The position numbers and the translations under genes are program-made. 64,000 nucleotides of DNA from the NCBI GenBank assembly GCA_036170535.1, contig JAVHPJ010000028.1:3587-67586 (forward strand). Reading direction: 5' to 3'. The notes beneath the pieces were generated by a model. That model searched no databases, had not been told where the DNA came from, and saw nothing but the letters and a program-made list of their open reading frames with translations. This stretch comes from SSF53 sp036170535 (lineage in GTDB: Bacteria; Spirochaetota; Leptospiria; Leptospirales; Leptonemataceae). Shown here in pieces: positions 44,101 to 51,999 of the stretch. Every line of letters starts with the position of its first letter. The first letter of the stretch is position 1.

Positions 44101-44374
44101 CGCGTTATCCTGGGGCATGATTGTAGGCACGGTGCTCGCGCTACTCTGGATCCCCGCCTCGTATCTGATCCTGGCAGATCTCCGGGAAAAACTGATCGGC
44201 CTGCTCCGGCGTAGTCCGCGCGCAACGCAGATTGTTCAGCCGGCCTACTTCGCCGCTCCGGAATCGCGACCGAACCCGGCGCCCGTCGGGGAATTCGAAT
44301 CCTCTCGCGCTGCGCTGGATCCAGGAGTCGGACGTTCGCCGGAGAAGAAGCCCCGACGCCGAAAGCCGGGTTGA
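41114..44374 (+). CDS. RND-family efflux transporter (AcrB/HAE-like)
   Basis: The 1086-residue protein is a full-length RND pump with the usual twice-repeated plan: membrane helix 1 (FSFILKALILVAGIGGIVIL), a large periplasmic loop (about 35-340), helices 2-6, helix 7 near residue 540, a second loop, and helices 8-12. YPGASPEEVEEEVTNEIEDE is the typical porter-domain start, and LIICLGNLVDNSVVMAEHYS corresponds to helix 4, which normally carries the proton-relay Asp pair. The C-terminus is basic (EKKPRRRKPG). GTG 41114 has GGAGG 8 bp upstream. No membrane-fusion or TolC gene is adjacent, so its partners must lie elsewhere. Confidence 0.93.
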   Translation: MRAIFEFFVVNWRFSFILKALILVAGIGGIVILQKESYPPVNFATVSIATIYPGASPEEVEEEVTNEIEDELRGIEGLEDVSSVSQPERSEIIVRIDIDRRDPDAIVNEIQRAVQRASGSLPADLPELPQVTELKAEEIPVIEFALVGDNVGRRRDTLAYRLKKDLEDVSGVSNVRLVGYRAREFQILLDQNRMRALDVGLPEVSRAISSRVNNVPGGYLRDDDTARLVRVLSPITDAASLGDIPIRSSDAFFSVRINQVGRAVEGSEDPTALTRFNGQPATLLVITKKSDAAALDVVERIQTLRPRIEAKLPPGYSLHIYNDEGLRVENRLQIVSNNALGGLAIVILVLFLFLPGRIGLISAFSLPLTIGGTVAFMIIAGASFNIVTMMALIICLGNLVDNSVVMAEHYSHLREQGENAREAAIQSALAFWAPFTASTITIIAAFLPMLVTVGVMGQFIRWIPIVVTGALLISLIEALFLLPARLQLVSPAPARADGKSHSPWFDKFQAAFERLIALSIRRKYRTFAVLSGLIVSGVFVTALFNRFELFPAEGVEYYFARFETPTSTSIYRTDELGAELSARVAAALGPDKLRGVVSYAGVQQAGPGDPQAKSGEQTGLLTIAIKPEVAPDLDIPQILQTLRGIPVPEGVSQLTFEAEQGGPPIGKPLTVTLRSPDYDQMRALADAIKVEAARYEGVFNIDDDEERTGPELTLSLYSDRSAIAQLSTEAVGANVRSALQGLTVGKITRDEEEVEIVVKLADADRETARDVMQLEAQNALGQLVPISGIARLAEQEGPAYRKHYNFRRAITVSAEVDPEKITSTALNGHIQDFVAEQVARYPLVTVKFGGEEENTQESLQSLGLALLLAIFGIFATLVFTFQSFSKPILILSSIPLGLIGVFYAFVFDQRPLSFIAFIGVVGLSGVVINSAIILVDYVEELRRTVGDRMSLDELLVAASGRRLRAVLATGLTTVVGLLPAAFGIGGYDSLLVPMTLALSWGMIVGTVLALLWIPASYLILADLREKLIGLLRRSPRATQIVQPAYFAAPESRPNPAPVGEFESSRAALDPGVGRSPEKKPRRRKPG

Positions 44375-44404
44375 CTTGCTCCGCAGGCGGGCGCAGTTCG
44401 TAGC

Positions 44405-44836
44405 ATGCAACTTGAACCGCGCATTTCCTTTTTGACGCTCGGCGTTCGCGATCTCGCGCGGGCGCGGCAATTTTACGAAGAAGCCTTCGGCTGGACGCCG
44501 GCGAAGTCGGACGGCGGCATCGTGTTCTATTCGCTAAAAGGCTTTTTCTTCGCCCTGTTTCCGTCGGACGAGCTTGCTGCCGATGCGAAAGTCCCCGCCG
44601 AAGGTTCCGGTTTCCGCGGCGTAACGCTCGCCTACAATGTGCGCACCAAAGAGGAAACCGATGCGGTCTACGCGGAACTTTGCGCCCGCGGCGCCACGCC
44701 GGTGCTCGCGCCGGAGACCGTCTTCTGGGGCGGCTACCGCGGCTACATCGCCGATCCGGACGGGCACCTCTGGGAGATCTGCTTCAATCCCTTTGTCACC
44801 CTCGACGCCGACGGAAGCATCCAGGAACACGCCTGA
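44405..44836 (+). CDS. VOC/glyoxalase-fold protein
   Basis: The 143-residue protein has the paired beta-alpha-beta-beta-beta modules of the vicinal oxygen chelate superfamily: SFLTLGVRDLARARQFYEEA, FGWTPAKSDGGIVFYSLKGF, VYAELCARGATPVLAPETVF and YIADPDGHLWEICFNPFV with the metal-ligand Glu. Members include glyoxalase I and resistance proteins that bind antibiotics. It starts 30 bp after the efflux pump stop and may be cotranscribed with it. The specific function is unknown. Confidence 0.85.
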   Translation: MQLEPRISFLTLGVRDLARARQFYEEAFGWTPAKSDGGIVFYSLKGFFFALFPSDELAADAKVPAEGSGFRGVTLAYNVRTKEETDAVYAELCARGATPVLAPETVFWGGYRGYIADPDGHLWEICFNPFVTLDADGSIQEHA

Positions 44837-44850
44837 GGTCCCTGCGCATC

Positions 44851-44882
44851 CGCCAGCCCGGGCGCCGCGGACCGGGCTGGCG
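44851..44882 (+). terminator. Perfect 11-bp stem-loop after the VOC gene
   Basis: CGCCAGCCCGG (44851-44861) pairs exactly with CCGGGCTGGCG (44872-44882) around a 10-nt loop. No T tract follows. It separates the pump-VOC unit from vapBC and is a plausible terminator or mRNA-end structure. Confidence 0.55.
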
Positions 44883-44937
44883 TCCCAGGCCGCCGCATAC
44901 TGGTTGATAGAGGTAACCCATGAAGTCCCTATCGCCT

Positions 44938-44988
44938 ATATGCATAAAAAGTATTGACCAATCTGTATCAAATGTGCATACTTCATCC
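44938..44988 (+). promoter_or_regulatory. vapBC promoter and operator
   Basis: TTGACC (44954-44959) and CATACT (44977-44982) are separated by 17 bp. Transcription should begin at or next to the vapB ATG (44989), giving a leaderless mRNA. Near-identical 9-mers ATATGCATA (44938-44946) and ATGTGCATA (44972-44980) lie 34 bp apart, the second overlapping the -10 box; they are good candidates for VapB autoregulation sites. The patch is AT-rich compared with its surroundings. Confidence 0.65.
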
Positions 44989-45183
44989 ATGCGCACCACC
45001 CTGAACCTGGACTCGCAACTCATCGAGGAAGCGCGGGCGCTTTCCGGCATTGCGGAAAAAACCGCTCTGATCCACGCGGGCCTGGAGGCCCTGATCCGGG
45101 AACGCTCCCGTGAGCGCCTCAAGCGACTGGCTGGCAGCGAGCCCCAGTTGCGTCCGGTGCCGCGTCGGCGGGGCGGGCAGTGA
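44989..45183 (+). CDS. vapB: Antitoxin VapB-like
   Basis: The 64-residue protein starts MRTTLNLDSQLIEEARALSG, the ribbon-helix-helix DNA-binding N-terminus of the VapB/DUF2191 antitoxin group, and continues with TALIHAGLEALIRERSRERL. Its basic C-terminal tail (PRRRGGQ) should wrap the toxin. An in-frame ATG at 44920 has GAGG upstream, but it lies before the predicted promoter and adds an atypical N-terminus. The stop overlaps the toxin start by 4 nt (GTGA), the normal arrangement for a toxin-antitoxin pair. Confidence 0.88.
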   Translation: MRTTLNLDSQLIEEARALSGIAEKTALIHAGLEALIRERSRERLKRLAGSEPQLRPVPRRRGGQ

Positions 45184-45593
45184 GGGTCGCGCCCCCGGTC
45201 GACCGCTACAGCGGTCGCGTGCTGGTCGACTCGTCGATCTGGATTGAGTTTTTTCGCAAGGGTTCGCCGGAGCTGGCTCGACTGCTCGGTGAGGACGAGG
45301 TGGTGCTGCACCCCTGGGTTCTTGGCGAACTGGCCCTTGGCAATTTCCGAAACCGGGCGGAACCGCTGCGGCTTCTGGGTTCGCTCGATCGTGTCCACCC
45401 GACGTCGGATGCAGAAGCGTTGCAGTTTATTGAAGCGCGAGAATTGTACGGCAGCGGCCTCGGCTGGGTCGATGTGCACTTGCTTGCGGCTGCAGTTGTA
45501 CATCGACTCAAGCTCTGGACCGCCGATCGCACGCTGGCCGGTCACGCGGCGCGCCTGGGCGTGGCGCGCGGTCTTGCACCTGGAAGCGCTTGA
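45180..45593 (+). CDS. vapC: Ribonuclease toxin VapC (PIN domain)
   Basis: The 137-residue PIN-domain protein has all four acidic residues: Asp in VLVDSSIWIEFF, Glu in VLGELALGNF, Asp in GWVDVHLLAAAV and Asp in LWTADRTLAGHA. VapC toxins are Mg-dependent endoribonucleases that cut tRNA or rRNA at particular sites. The GTG start at 45180 overlaps vapB; a second start is not needed. All key residues are present, so the toxin should be active. Confidence 0.9.
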   Translation: MRVAPPVDRYSGRVLVDSSIWIEFFRKGSPELARLLGEDEVVLHPWVLGELALGNFRNRAEPLRLLGSLDRVHPTSDAEALQFIEARELYGSGLGWVDVHLLAAAVVHRLKLWTADRTLAGHAARLGVARGLAPGSA

Positions 45594-45657
45594 CCTTTCC
45601 AGGGCCTGCATCCGAATTCAGTCGCGGTCGCGGTCGCGCCTGCGGCGGGAGCATTTC

Positions 45658-46563
45658 ATGAAAGTCAGCATAGTCATTCCCGCTCTCAATGAGGAACGCG
45701 ATCTCCCGGTTCTGCTGGAGTCCATTCGCGCCCAGACCTTTACCGACTACGAAGTCATTCTGGCGGACGCGGGCTCCACGGATCAAACCGTAAAGATTGC
45801 AAAGAAATTTGGCGCGCGGGTCGTGCCCGGCGGGATGCCCGGCGCCGGTCGCAATCGCGGCGCGGAAGTCGCGCAGGGCGAGTTCTTGTTTTTCTTTGAC
45901 GCCGACGTGGAATTGCCGCCGAACTTTCTGGCCGGCGCCGTCTCCGAAATGGAAGAGCGCTTTCTGGATCTGGCCACCTGCGAATTCAAGCCGCGCTCCG
46001 ACTTGCGTCTCGATCAAATCATGTTTCGCTTCGCCAACCTGTCCGTGAAAATGAACCAGGACATTAATCCCCGAGCGGCTGGCTTCTGCATTTTTATTAC
46101 ACGTCGACTGTTTCGTAGAATTGGCGGCTTTGATGAAACGCTGAAGCTGGCCGAAGATCACGATCTGGTGCAACGCGCGTCAAAGTTTCGTCCGTTGCGC
46201 GTGCTAAAAAGCGTCGAGTTGTTCGTGAGCGTGCGCCGGTTGGAAAAAGAAGGTCGGTTCGCCCTTATTCAGAAGTACATGCAGGTTGAACTACATTTGA
46301 TGTTCAAGGGCGCTGTCCGCGAAGAAATAGTAGAGTACGAATTTGGCAACTTCAGCTCGGAAAAGGACGGCGGCGGCCGCCTTCTGGACGACGTCGAGGC
46401 CCGCATCATCCAGATGGAGCGCGTCTATAACGATTTTTCCCGCAATCTCAAAGATGCCGAGCGCGATCCCAACGCAGAGCCCGCGCTGCTGGACAAATGG
46501 CGCAGCGGCTTTGACGGAGCGATGAAGGCGATTCAGCAGCTTGTCAAGAAGCCGAAACAGTGA
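45658..46563 (+). CDS. Family 2 glycosyltransferase
   Basis: The 301-residue protein has the GT2 fold: MKVSIVIPALNEERDLPVLL at the N-terminus, VILADAGSTDQTVKIAKKFG, MPGAGRNRGAEVAQGEFLFF, and FFDADVELPP carrying the DxD metal site. IGGFDETLKLAEDHDLVQRA is the acceptor-site motif. No membrane helices are obvious in the C-terminus, which is charged (KDAERDPNAEPALLDKWR). GGGAG precedes ATG 45658. It begins 64 bp after vapC. The sugar and acceptor are unknown; a cell-surface glycan or glycolipid is most likely. Confidence 0.9.
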   Translation: MKVSIVIPALNEERDLPVLLESIRAQTFTDYEVILADAGSTDQTVKIAKKFGARVVPGGMPGAGRNRGAEVAQGEFLFFFDADVELPPNFLAGAVSEMEERFLDLATCEFKPRSDLRLDQIMFRFANLSVKMNQDINPRAAGFCIFITRRLFRRIGGFDETLKLAEDHDLVQRASKFRPLRVLKSVELFVSVRRLEKEGRFALIQKYMQVELHLMFKGAVREEIVEYEFGNFSSEKDGGGRLLDDVEARIIQMERVYNDFSRNLKDAERDPNAEPALLDKWRSGFDGAMKAIQQLVKKPKQ

Positions 46564-46579
46564 CGCGGCGCCGCCGCGT
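46563..46579. terminator. Hairpin between the convergent GT2 and GH1 genes
   Basis: ACGCGGC and GCCGCGT (46563-46569, 46573-46579) pair around a 3-nt loop immediately at the GT2 stop. The following bases are AT-rich but not a T tract. Confidence 0.4.
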
Positions 46580-46607
46580 TATGATAATTAATCCGGCCTG
46601 ATTTTGA

Positions 46608-47975
46608 TTATTTACGTGCGCCGTGAATGAAGTCGCGGTACCAGAGCGCGCTGTCCTTGGGCGTCCGTTTGAGCGTGGCGAAATCCACATGCACAATGCC
46701 AAAGCGCTTATCGTAGCCCGCGCGCCATTCCAGATTGTCAAAGAGGCTCCACACAAAATAGCCGCGCAGATTGACGCCTTCGCGCATCGCGCGCAGGGCT
46801 TCGGCCAGATAGGCCTGAATATAACGCTTTCGCTCCGCATCATGAATCGCCCCGTCCGGCGCAACGTGGTCCGGGTAGGCGGCGCCGTTTTCGGTGATGT
46901 AGAGCGCGGCAATCTCCGGATACGCGGCGAATTTTTTCAGAATCTGATGCAGGCCCTCCGGATGGACCTCCCAGCCCATTGCAGTGCGCTCGGCGTGGCG
47001 CGCCGTGGGCCGCTCGAAAAAATGGACATAGGGCATCCACCACGCGGGCCGCACAATTTTGCGCGAGTAGTGATTGATGCCCAGAAAGCGAAACGGGAAC
47101 TCGATTTCCTGCGCATCGCCTGGCTGCATCCAGCGTTCAATACGCGCGAGCGCTGGCAGGTCAGCGACGGGATAGCCGCGACCGAATACAGGGTCCACGT
47201 ACAGGCGATTAAAAAACGCATCGTGACGCGCAAGCGCTGCATGATTGCGCGTCGTGTCCTTCGCAACGTAGCCGGCCAGGGTGGAAATGGTCGTGCCCGT
47301 GTTTAAGTCCGTCCGTTCGGCTGTCATGGCGCGCGCGGCGCGTCCCTGTGCGAGCAATGCATGGTGCGAAGCGCCCAGGAATTTATTCCAACCCGCTTTG
47401 CCCGGCGGAAAATAGCCCACGCCATACCCGAGCAGGGTGAACATCAGCGGTTCGTTGAGGACAATCCAATCTTTGATCAGGTCGCCCAATTTTTGGGCCA
47501 GAAGGGCGGCATAGTCGGCGAAATGACTGGCGGTATCGCGATTCAGCCAGCCGCCCGCGCGCTCGAGGGCGAGCGGCAGATCCCAGTGAAACAGCGTGGC
47601 GAAGGGGCGAATGCCCGCGGCGAGCAACTTCTCCGCCAGACGCCGATAAAAGTCCAGGCCGCGAGCGTTTACGCCGTCGCGCAGACGTCCGGAAGGCAGA
47701 ACGCGCGGCCACGAAATCGAAAAGCGATACGCCTGCAGCGCGAGCGCGCGCATCAGATCAACGTCGCTTTCCATGCGCGCATAGTGATCGCAGGCGACGT
47801 CGCCGGTTTCGCCCCGCTTGATTTTCTTGCGCCGCGAAAAATCGTCCCATACGGAAGGACCTTTTCCATCCGCAGTGGCGGCGCCCTCAATCTGATAGGC
47901 GGCCGTGGCCGCGCCCCATAGGAAGTCGCCAAAGTCGCTCGCGCGCAGCGAAAAAACGTCTGTGGTTTGAGACAT
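46608..47975 (-). CDS. GH1 beta-glucosidase
   Basis: The 455-residue protein has the usual GH1 length and motifs: DFLWGAATAAYQIEGAATAD at the N-terminus, YRFSISWPRVLPSGRLRDGV, HWDLPLALERAGGWLNRDT, acid/base Glu in WIVLNEPLMF, nucleophile Glu in LYITENGAAYPDHV, and YFVWSLFDNLEWRAGYDKRF. It hydrolyses beta-glucosides or related beta-glycosides. There is no leader, so it is cytosolic. It is 25 bp downstream of the beta-lactamase-fold gene and is likely cotranscribed with it. Confidence 0.95.
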   Translation of the reverse strand: MSQTTDVFSLRASDFGDFLWGAATAAYQIEGAATADGKGPSVWDDFSRRKKIKRGETGDVACDHYARMESDVDLMRALALQAYRFSISWPRVLPSGRLRDGVNARGLDFYRRLAEKLLAAGIRPFATLFHWDLPLALERAGGWLNRDTASHFADYAALLAQKLGDLIKDWIVLNEPLMFTLLGYGVGYFPPGKAGWNKFLGASHHALLAQGRAARAMTAERTDLNTGTTISTLAGYVAKDTTRNHAALARHDAFFNRLYVDPVFGRGYPVADLPALARIERWMQPGDAQEIEFPFRFLGINHYSRKIVRPAWWMPYVHFFERPTARHAERTAMGWEVHPEGLHQILKKFAAYPEIAALYITENGAAYPDHVAPDGAIHDAERKRYIQAYLAEALRAMREGVNLRGYFVWSLFDNLEWRAGYDKRFGIVHVDFATLKRTPKDSALWYRDFIHGARK

Positions 47976-48000
47976 TAAAAAATCCTCAGGTGTTGCGGCG

Positions 48001-49857
48001 TCAGTCCGGCAATCTCTGGAATTGCAGACCCTGCCAGGTAAGGCGGTTCAGACTCGGATCGAAGACAAGCTCGCCGCCCAGTTGTCGGCCGACGCCGATT
48101 ACCGTCAGGCGGTGCGCTTGCGATGGTGCGACCGCCAGGCGCCAGACGCCCCCGCCGGCGGTTTCCAGCTCGATCAACAGGGCGTCCTCGCGCTCGGCGA
48201 GCGACAGCGATCGTATGAATGGCGCATCTTCGCCCTCGTCGACTAAAGCGTAGCGGCCCAAGCGCCCGCGCCATTCCGCCGTCGCCCGGCCGGTCGATAT
48301 ACGCGACCCGACCGGAAAGCGCCGGCCGTCGCGATCGACGGCCACGTAGCGGCGTCCGCCGACTTCGGGAAAACTGACTCGCAATCCGTCCAGCGCCTGA
48401 ACATTAACCGAGACCAGTCCGAAAATCCGCAGGCGGACGCGAAATCCGCCCTCCACCGGCAGCAACTCGGCCTCCAGCGCGTCCAGATCGGCGGTAAGGC
48501 GATCCGCGCCTGCGGAGAGGCGAATCCAACCGAGCAGAGTCTGGTAGTCGCCAGCCAGCGCCTGCAGCTCCTCCGGCGTCGCGCCGCGTTCGGCGAATTC
48601 GGCGGGCGGCCTGGCCTCCGCGTAAGCGCGACCGTGTTTGGCTGCGACGGCGAGGCGCAGGGCGAGCGTTGCGATTTCGCCAGTAAGGCCTGCCGACTCC
48701 GCGCTGTTCGCGAGAACGGCGACCGTTAACTTCTCCTCGGGCGCAATCAGCAGCGCAGATACGAACTGCACGGTGCCGCCATTGTGGCCGACCGTGTACA
48801 CGCCGCTTTCCGGTTCTGCATTTAAGAACCACGCGAGACCGATGCTTGTATCAAAGTCCCGAGGCGCGGCCCCATTCTGGCGCCGTAGCATTTCGCGCAC
48901 ACTGGCGGCGCTGAGGATGCGTCCGCCGCTGCATTCGCCTGAGTTTAGAACCGCCTGCGCAAATCGCGTAAGATCTGCGGCGGTCGAACGTACTGCGCCG
49001 GCGCCCTGCACGCCGGTTTCGAGCGTCGGTCCCGGCTCGTCGCGCGCATAACCCACGGCAAGGCGACTGCGGTCGATGCGAGCCAGATCAACGTGCGTGC
49101 TGTGCATGCCGCAAGGCGCAAACACGCGCCGTTCCAGGTAGTCGGAATAGTTCAAGCTCGATCGCGCTCGCACCAGCTCGCCGGCCAGGGTGAAGCCCAG
49201 ATTGGAATACACCAGAGCGTAGCCGGGCGGATAAGCGGCGCGCGTTGCGCGCGTCAGCGCGATGTACTCCTCGGGCTTGCGCGGCCGTACGGAAAACATG
49301 CGCGACAGATTATCCGAGGGCAAGCCCGCGCGATGCGTGAGCAGGTCGCGCGGCGTAATTGCGCGGCGCGGATTTTCCGCCTCAGGATATAAATCGTAGG
49401 GCGGCGGTTGAATGCTGAAGCCAGGCAACTGTGCGGCGAGGGGCGCATCCAGGTTAACGCGTCCCTGTTCTACGAGTTGCAGCAGGGCAACGGCCGTCAT
49501 CGGCTTTGTAATGGATCCGATTTCGTAAATCGTGTCGGGTCGCGCCTGCACGCCGTTCTCACGGTCCATATAGCCGGCCGCGCTCTCCCAGATGAGTTCA
49601 CGATTATTCGCGAGAGCTATGGATAATCCGATGCCGTCCGTCGCGGCCAGTCCGCGTTCGATTTCATAAGCGAGCCGTTCTTTCAGGTACGTGTAATCAC
49701 CGGGCGCGTGCGGTGCGCGCGGCGTCGGCGGGCTTGCGCAGGCGGAGGCCAAACTCGCAGCTGCGAGGATGGCGCGCAGCGTCGGCCGGCTCCAGCCGCT
49801 GGCCCTGGCGCGGGGCCGGGGTATCCGGCGGACAGGCTCGAGGCGGGTCAGTGGCAT
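48001..49857 (-). CDS. Beta-lactamase-fold serine hydrolase lipoprotein (class C/PBP4*-like)
   Basis: The 618-residue protein belongs to the beta-lactamase/D-aminopeptidase superfamily. Catalytic motifs are SxxK (Ser115-Ile-Thr-Lys118 in YEIGSITKPMTAVA), YSN (LVYSNLGFTLAGE) and HNG (YTVGHNGGTVQFVS). Residues about 430-618 form a C-terminal beta domain like those of EstB/Pab87-type peptidases. The N-terminus chosen here has a leader with a lipobox LASAC (Cys40). The frame is open to 49929, which would overlap the upstream gene, so the start is uncertain. It may hydrolyse D-peptides or esters; true beta-lactamase activity is less likely. Confidence 0.85.
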   Translation of the reverse strand: MPLTRLEPVRRIPRPRARASGWSRPTLRAILAAASLASACASPPTPRAPHAPGDYTYLKERLAYEIERGLAATDGIGLSIALANNRELIWESAAGYMDRENGVQARPDTIYEIGSITKPMTAVALLQLVEQGRVNLDAPLAAQLPGFSIQPPPYDLYPEAENPRRAITPRDLLTHRAGLPSDNLSRMFSVRPRKPEEYIALTRATRAAYPPGYALVYSNLGFTLAGELVRARSSLNYSDYLERRVFAPCGMHSTHVDLARIDRSRLAVGYARDEPGPTLETGVQGAGAVRSTAADLTRFAQAVLNSGECSGGRILSAASVREMLRRQNGAAPRDFDTSIGLAWFLNAEPESGVYTVGHNGGTVQFVSALLIAPEEKLTVAVLANSAESAGLTGEIATLALRLAVAAKHGRAYAEARPPAEFAERGATPEELQALAGDYQTLLGWIRLSAGADRLTADLDALEAELLPVEGGFRVRLRIFGLVSVNVQALDGLRVSFPEVGGRRYVAVDRDGRRFPVGSRISTGRATAEWRGRLGRYALVDEGEDAPFIRSLSLAEREDALLIELETAGGGVWRLAVAPSQAHRLTVIGVGRQLGGELVFDPSLNRLTWQGLQFQRLPD

Positions 49858-49883
49858 AAGCGGAGGCGTGCGGACGGCGCCGA

Positions 49884-50357
49884 TTAATAGTCGCGCGGCG
49901 AGCAAGGGAACAAGAGGCTCACCCTGCATCGGTTGGGTCGGTCAAAAAACACGCCGCGTTCGCTCGCGCGCTCCAGGCAGCCGCTCCAGCGTCCGCGAGC
50001 GCCCATCTTGAGCCGCAGGGTCCACTCGGCCTGGTTTTCCCACTCGCGATCGCTCAAAGCCAACCAGCGGGCCCGGGCGTCAAGGATCGCCCGCTGTCGG
50101 CAGATCAGGCGTCGTTCCTCCAGCGTGAGAAAGCGGCTCTCCGTTTTCGTATTGCCATCCGGATCTTTTGTCGAAACGTTCTCCCTGGCGGGCGGCAGCG
50201 GCGCTTCTCCCTGGATCTGGACGCCGCCGCGCACGAAGTAATAATCCTGATCAATGAGATCTTCGGAAGGCAGGCTCGGTCCAAAGACGCCGCAGGTCGC
50301 AAGGCCGGCTAAGGCGCACGCGACGCCGGCAGAAGTTGGAATAAGATAACGTATCAT
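49884..50357 (-). CDS. Small putative lipoprotein
   Basis: The 157-residue protein starts MIRYLIPTSAGVACALAGLA and has a lipobox-like site with Cys22 (GLATC). The mature part is charged and helical (TLEERRLICRQRAILDARAR, WLALSDREWENQAEWTLRLK) with several Cys residues. The family is not recognised. Its ATG overlaps the ATG of the divergent VWA gene (CATG at 50355-50358), so one of the two starts may be further in or further out. It is upstream of the beta-lactamase-fold gene on the same strand. Confidence 0.6.
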   Translation of the reverse strand: MIRYLIPTSAGVACALAGLATCGVFGPSLPSEDLIDQDYYFVRGGVQIQGEAPLPPARENVSTKDPDGNTKTESRFLTLEERRLICRQRAILDARARWLALSDREWENQAEWTLRLKMGARGRWSGCLERASERGVFFDRPNRCRVSLLFPCSPRDY

Positions 50358-51999
50358 GCGCAGTACGCGAGCTTTCAGCATTCTCATTTTGCTTTTCGCG
50401 GCATGGCCCGCGACCGGCCCGGCCCAGACGGGCGGCGGTCTGTTGGTCTTGCCCTTCCTTCTTGAGGGCGATCCGGAGCGCGCCGGCATTACGCTGCCAG
50501 ATGCTCCGATCCGCCTGCAAGAAGCCACCCGATTTTTGCTGAGTCAGCGGCGCGGACGCACAGTATTGTCGGAATCTGCGACGTCGCGCGTGCAAGCGGC
50601 GCTGAATTTTCGTCCCGAAGAGCCGTTTACCGCACGCCGCGCCGGCGAACTCTGTGCGGAGAGTCGGGCGGAGTTTCTGTTCGCCGGCAGCGCCCGCTTC
50701 GTTTCGCCGACCCAGATCTTTCTGCGCGCGTCCCTGTATTCCTGCAGCGGTCGGAGCGTCACACGCCGCGGATCGGCGATGACTACGGCGGCTCGCCTGC
50801 AGCGCGGATTGCTGCAGCTTTCCGACGAGGCGACCAGCGGCGTGATGAATCCTGCGCCAATTGAGGAAGGCGAGGGACTGCGTCCCGCTCAGCCGCTCGA
50901 TCTGGCCGTCGTCGTCGACTACTCCGGTTCCATGATCTACGACATCCCGGCGATTCACGCGGCGCTGGGCGCTTTGCGCAATGCGTTACCGCCGCGCAGT
51001 CGCCTGGGCGTTATCGCAATTGAGTCCGGCGATCGGATCGACATCCTGCCGTTTTCCGAGCGCTGGGATCCCTTGCTGCGCGCCTTGCAACAAAAGGGCG
51101 CGCGCGGCGAAGTGACGCTGCGCGGATTGGAAAACGCCCTGGCGGTGGCGGACCGCTTCCGCGAGTGGCGCGGCGATCGCGCGCTGCTGGTGTTCTCGGA
51201 TGCAAATGCGCGCGGCCGCCGGGCGACGTCCGTGGAGTCGCTGCTGCGTCGTTTGTCGAACAAGGGCGTCCGGACGAGTCTGTTTTCCCTTGCAAACCAG
51301 AGCTATGAAGACCGACGAGAATGGGAAAGAATCTCGCGGGCGCTGCGACTGGCGGACCCGGCCGTCGTCTACGGGCGGCAATTTGGTTTGCTCTCCGGCG
51401 AAAGCTTGTACGTCGCTCTGCGTGGCTCCCGATTTTTCCTGGCGAATGAGGATGTGCGCGCCGATGTCGTCGCCGGCCGACTCAATGTCGCCGCGCTTGA
51501 GCCGATCGATACGGTCCATTTCCGGCGCGACGAACTGAACCTGAACGACCTGCCGGCGGGTTATGCCCGCCAGAAGAATACCCGAATCACCGCCCTGGGC
51601 CCGGTTTTTTCGAGCCTGGAAAAGCGCATTGGCGAGGCCGCCGTAACCCGCATCTACGAAGGCGGCGAATACGCTCCAGTATTGCTCAAAAACGAAGGGC
51701 TTTCCTTTACTATTCGCGTCTCGGACGCGCGCACCCTGGAGCGCTTCCGGCAGTTGCGCGGGCGGAAGGTTTACGTTGGCCTGCGTTTGCAGGCGTCGCC
51801 GGGCGGAGAAAGAGCGGCAAACGCGCCCGGTTCCGTGTATATTATGGAGCAGGGCGAGGCGCCGCGCTTGTTCATAACCACCTGGGCGGACGTATTGCGC
51901 CTTCCGGACACTGCGCTGGATCGCAACGAGGTCTGGTTCTTGCTCGTCGAAACGCTTGAAGTCGGCGATGCGCGCGAAAGCGCGGACTTGCGCGAGTGA
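50356..51999 (+). CDS. Exported VWA-domain protein
   Basis: The 547-residue protein has a signal peptide (about residues 1-23). An N-terminal domain follows that resembles periplasmic LppC/CsgG-like nucleotide-free folds (GLLVLPFLLEGDPERAGITL, SRAEFLFAGSARFVSPTQIF). A von Willebrand A domain spans about residues 185-360. Its MIDAS motif is VVVDYSGSMIYDIPAIHAAL, with supporting Asp in LLVFSDANARGRR. The C-terminal 170 residues are beta-rich. It overlaps the NtrB-like kinase by 4 nt, which suggests it is the extracytoplasmic input or a substrate of that signalling pair; this is inference. Confidence 0.82.
   Translation: MRSTRAFSILILLFAAWPATGPAQTGGGLLVLPFLLEGDPERAGITLPDAPIRLQEATRFLLSQRRGRTVLSESATSRVQAALNFRPEEPFTARRAGELCAESRAEFLFAGSARFVSPTQIFLRASLYSCSGRSVTRRGSAMTTAARLQRGLLQLSDEATSGVMNPAPIEEGEGLRPAQPLDLAVVVDYSGSMIYDIPAIHAALGALRNALPPRSRLGVIAIESGDRIDILPFSERWDPLLRALQQKGARGEVTLRGLENALAVADRFREWRGDRALLVFSDANARGRRATSVESLLRRLSNKGVRTSLFSLANQSYEDRREWERISRALRLADPAVVYGRQFGLLSGESLYVALRGSRFFLANEDVRADVVAGRLNVAALEPIDTVHFRRDELNLNDLPAGYARQKNTRITALGPVFSSLEKRIGEAAVTRIYEGGEYAPVLLKNEGLSFTIRVSDARTLERFRQLRGRKVYVGLRLQASPGGERAANAPGSVYIMEQGEAPRLFITTWADVLRLPDTALDRNEVWFLLVETLEVGDARESADLRE

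Noticed and set aside
44262..44300. tRNA-like string around GAATTCGAATCC near the RND 3' end
   Set aside because: It resembles a T-loop only; no acceptor or anticodon stem can be formed, and it is inside the coding region.
47361..47921. 186-codon plus-strand frame in the GH1 gene
   Set aside because: No start signals or domain; the minus strand has all GH1 catalytic motifs.
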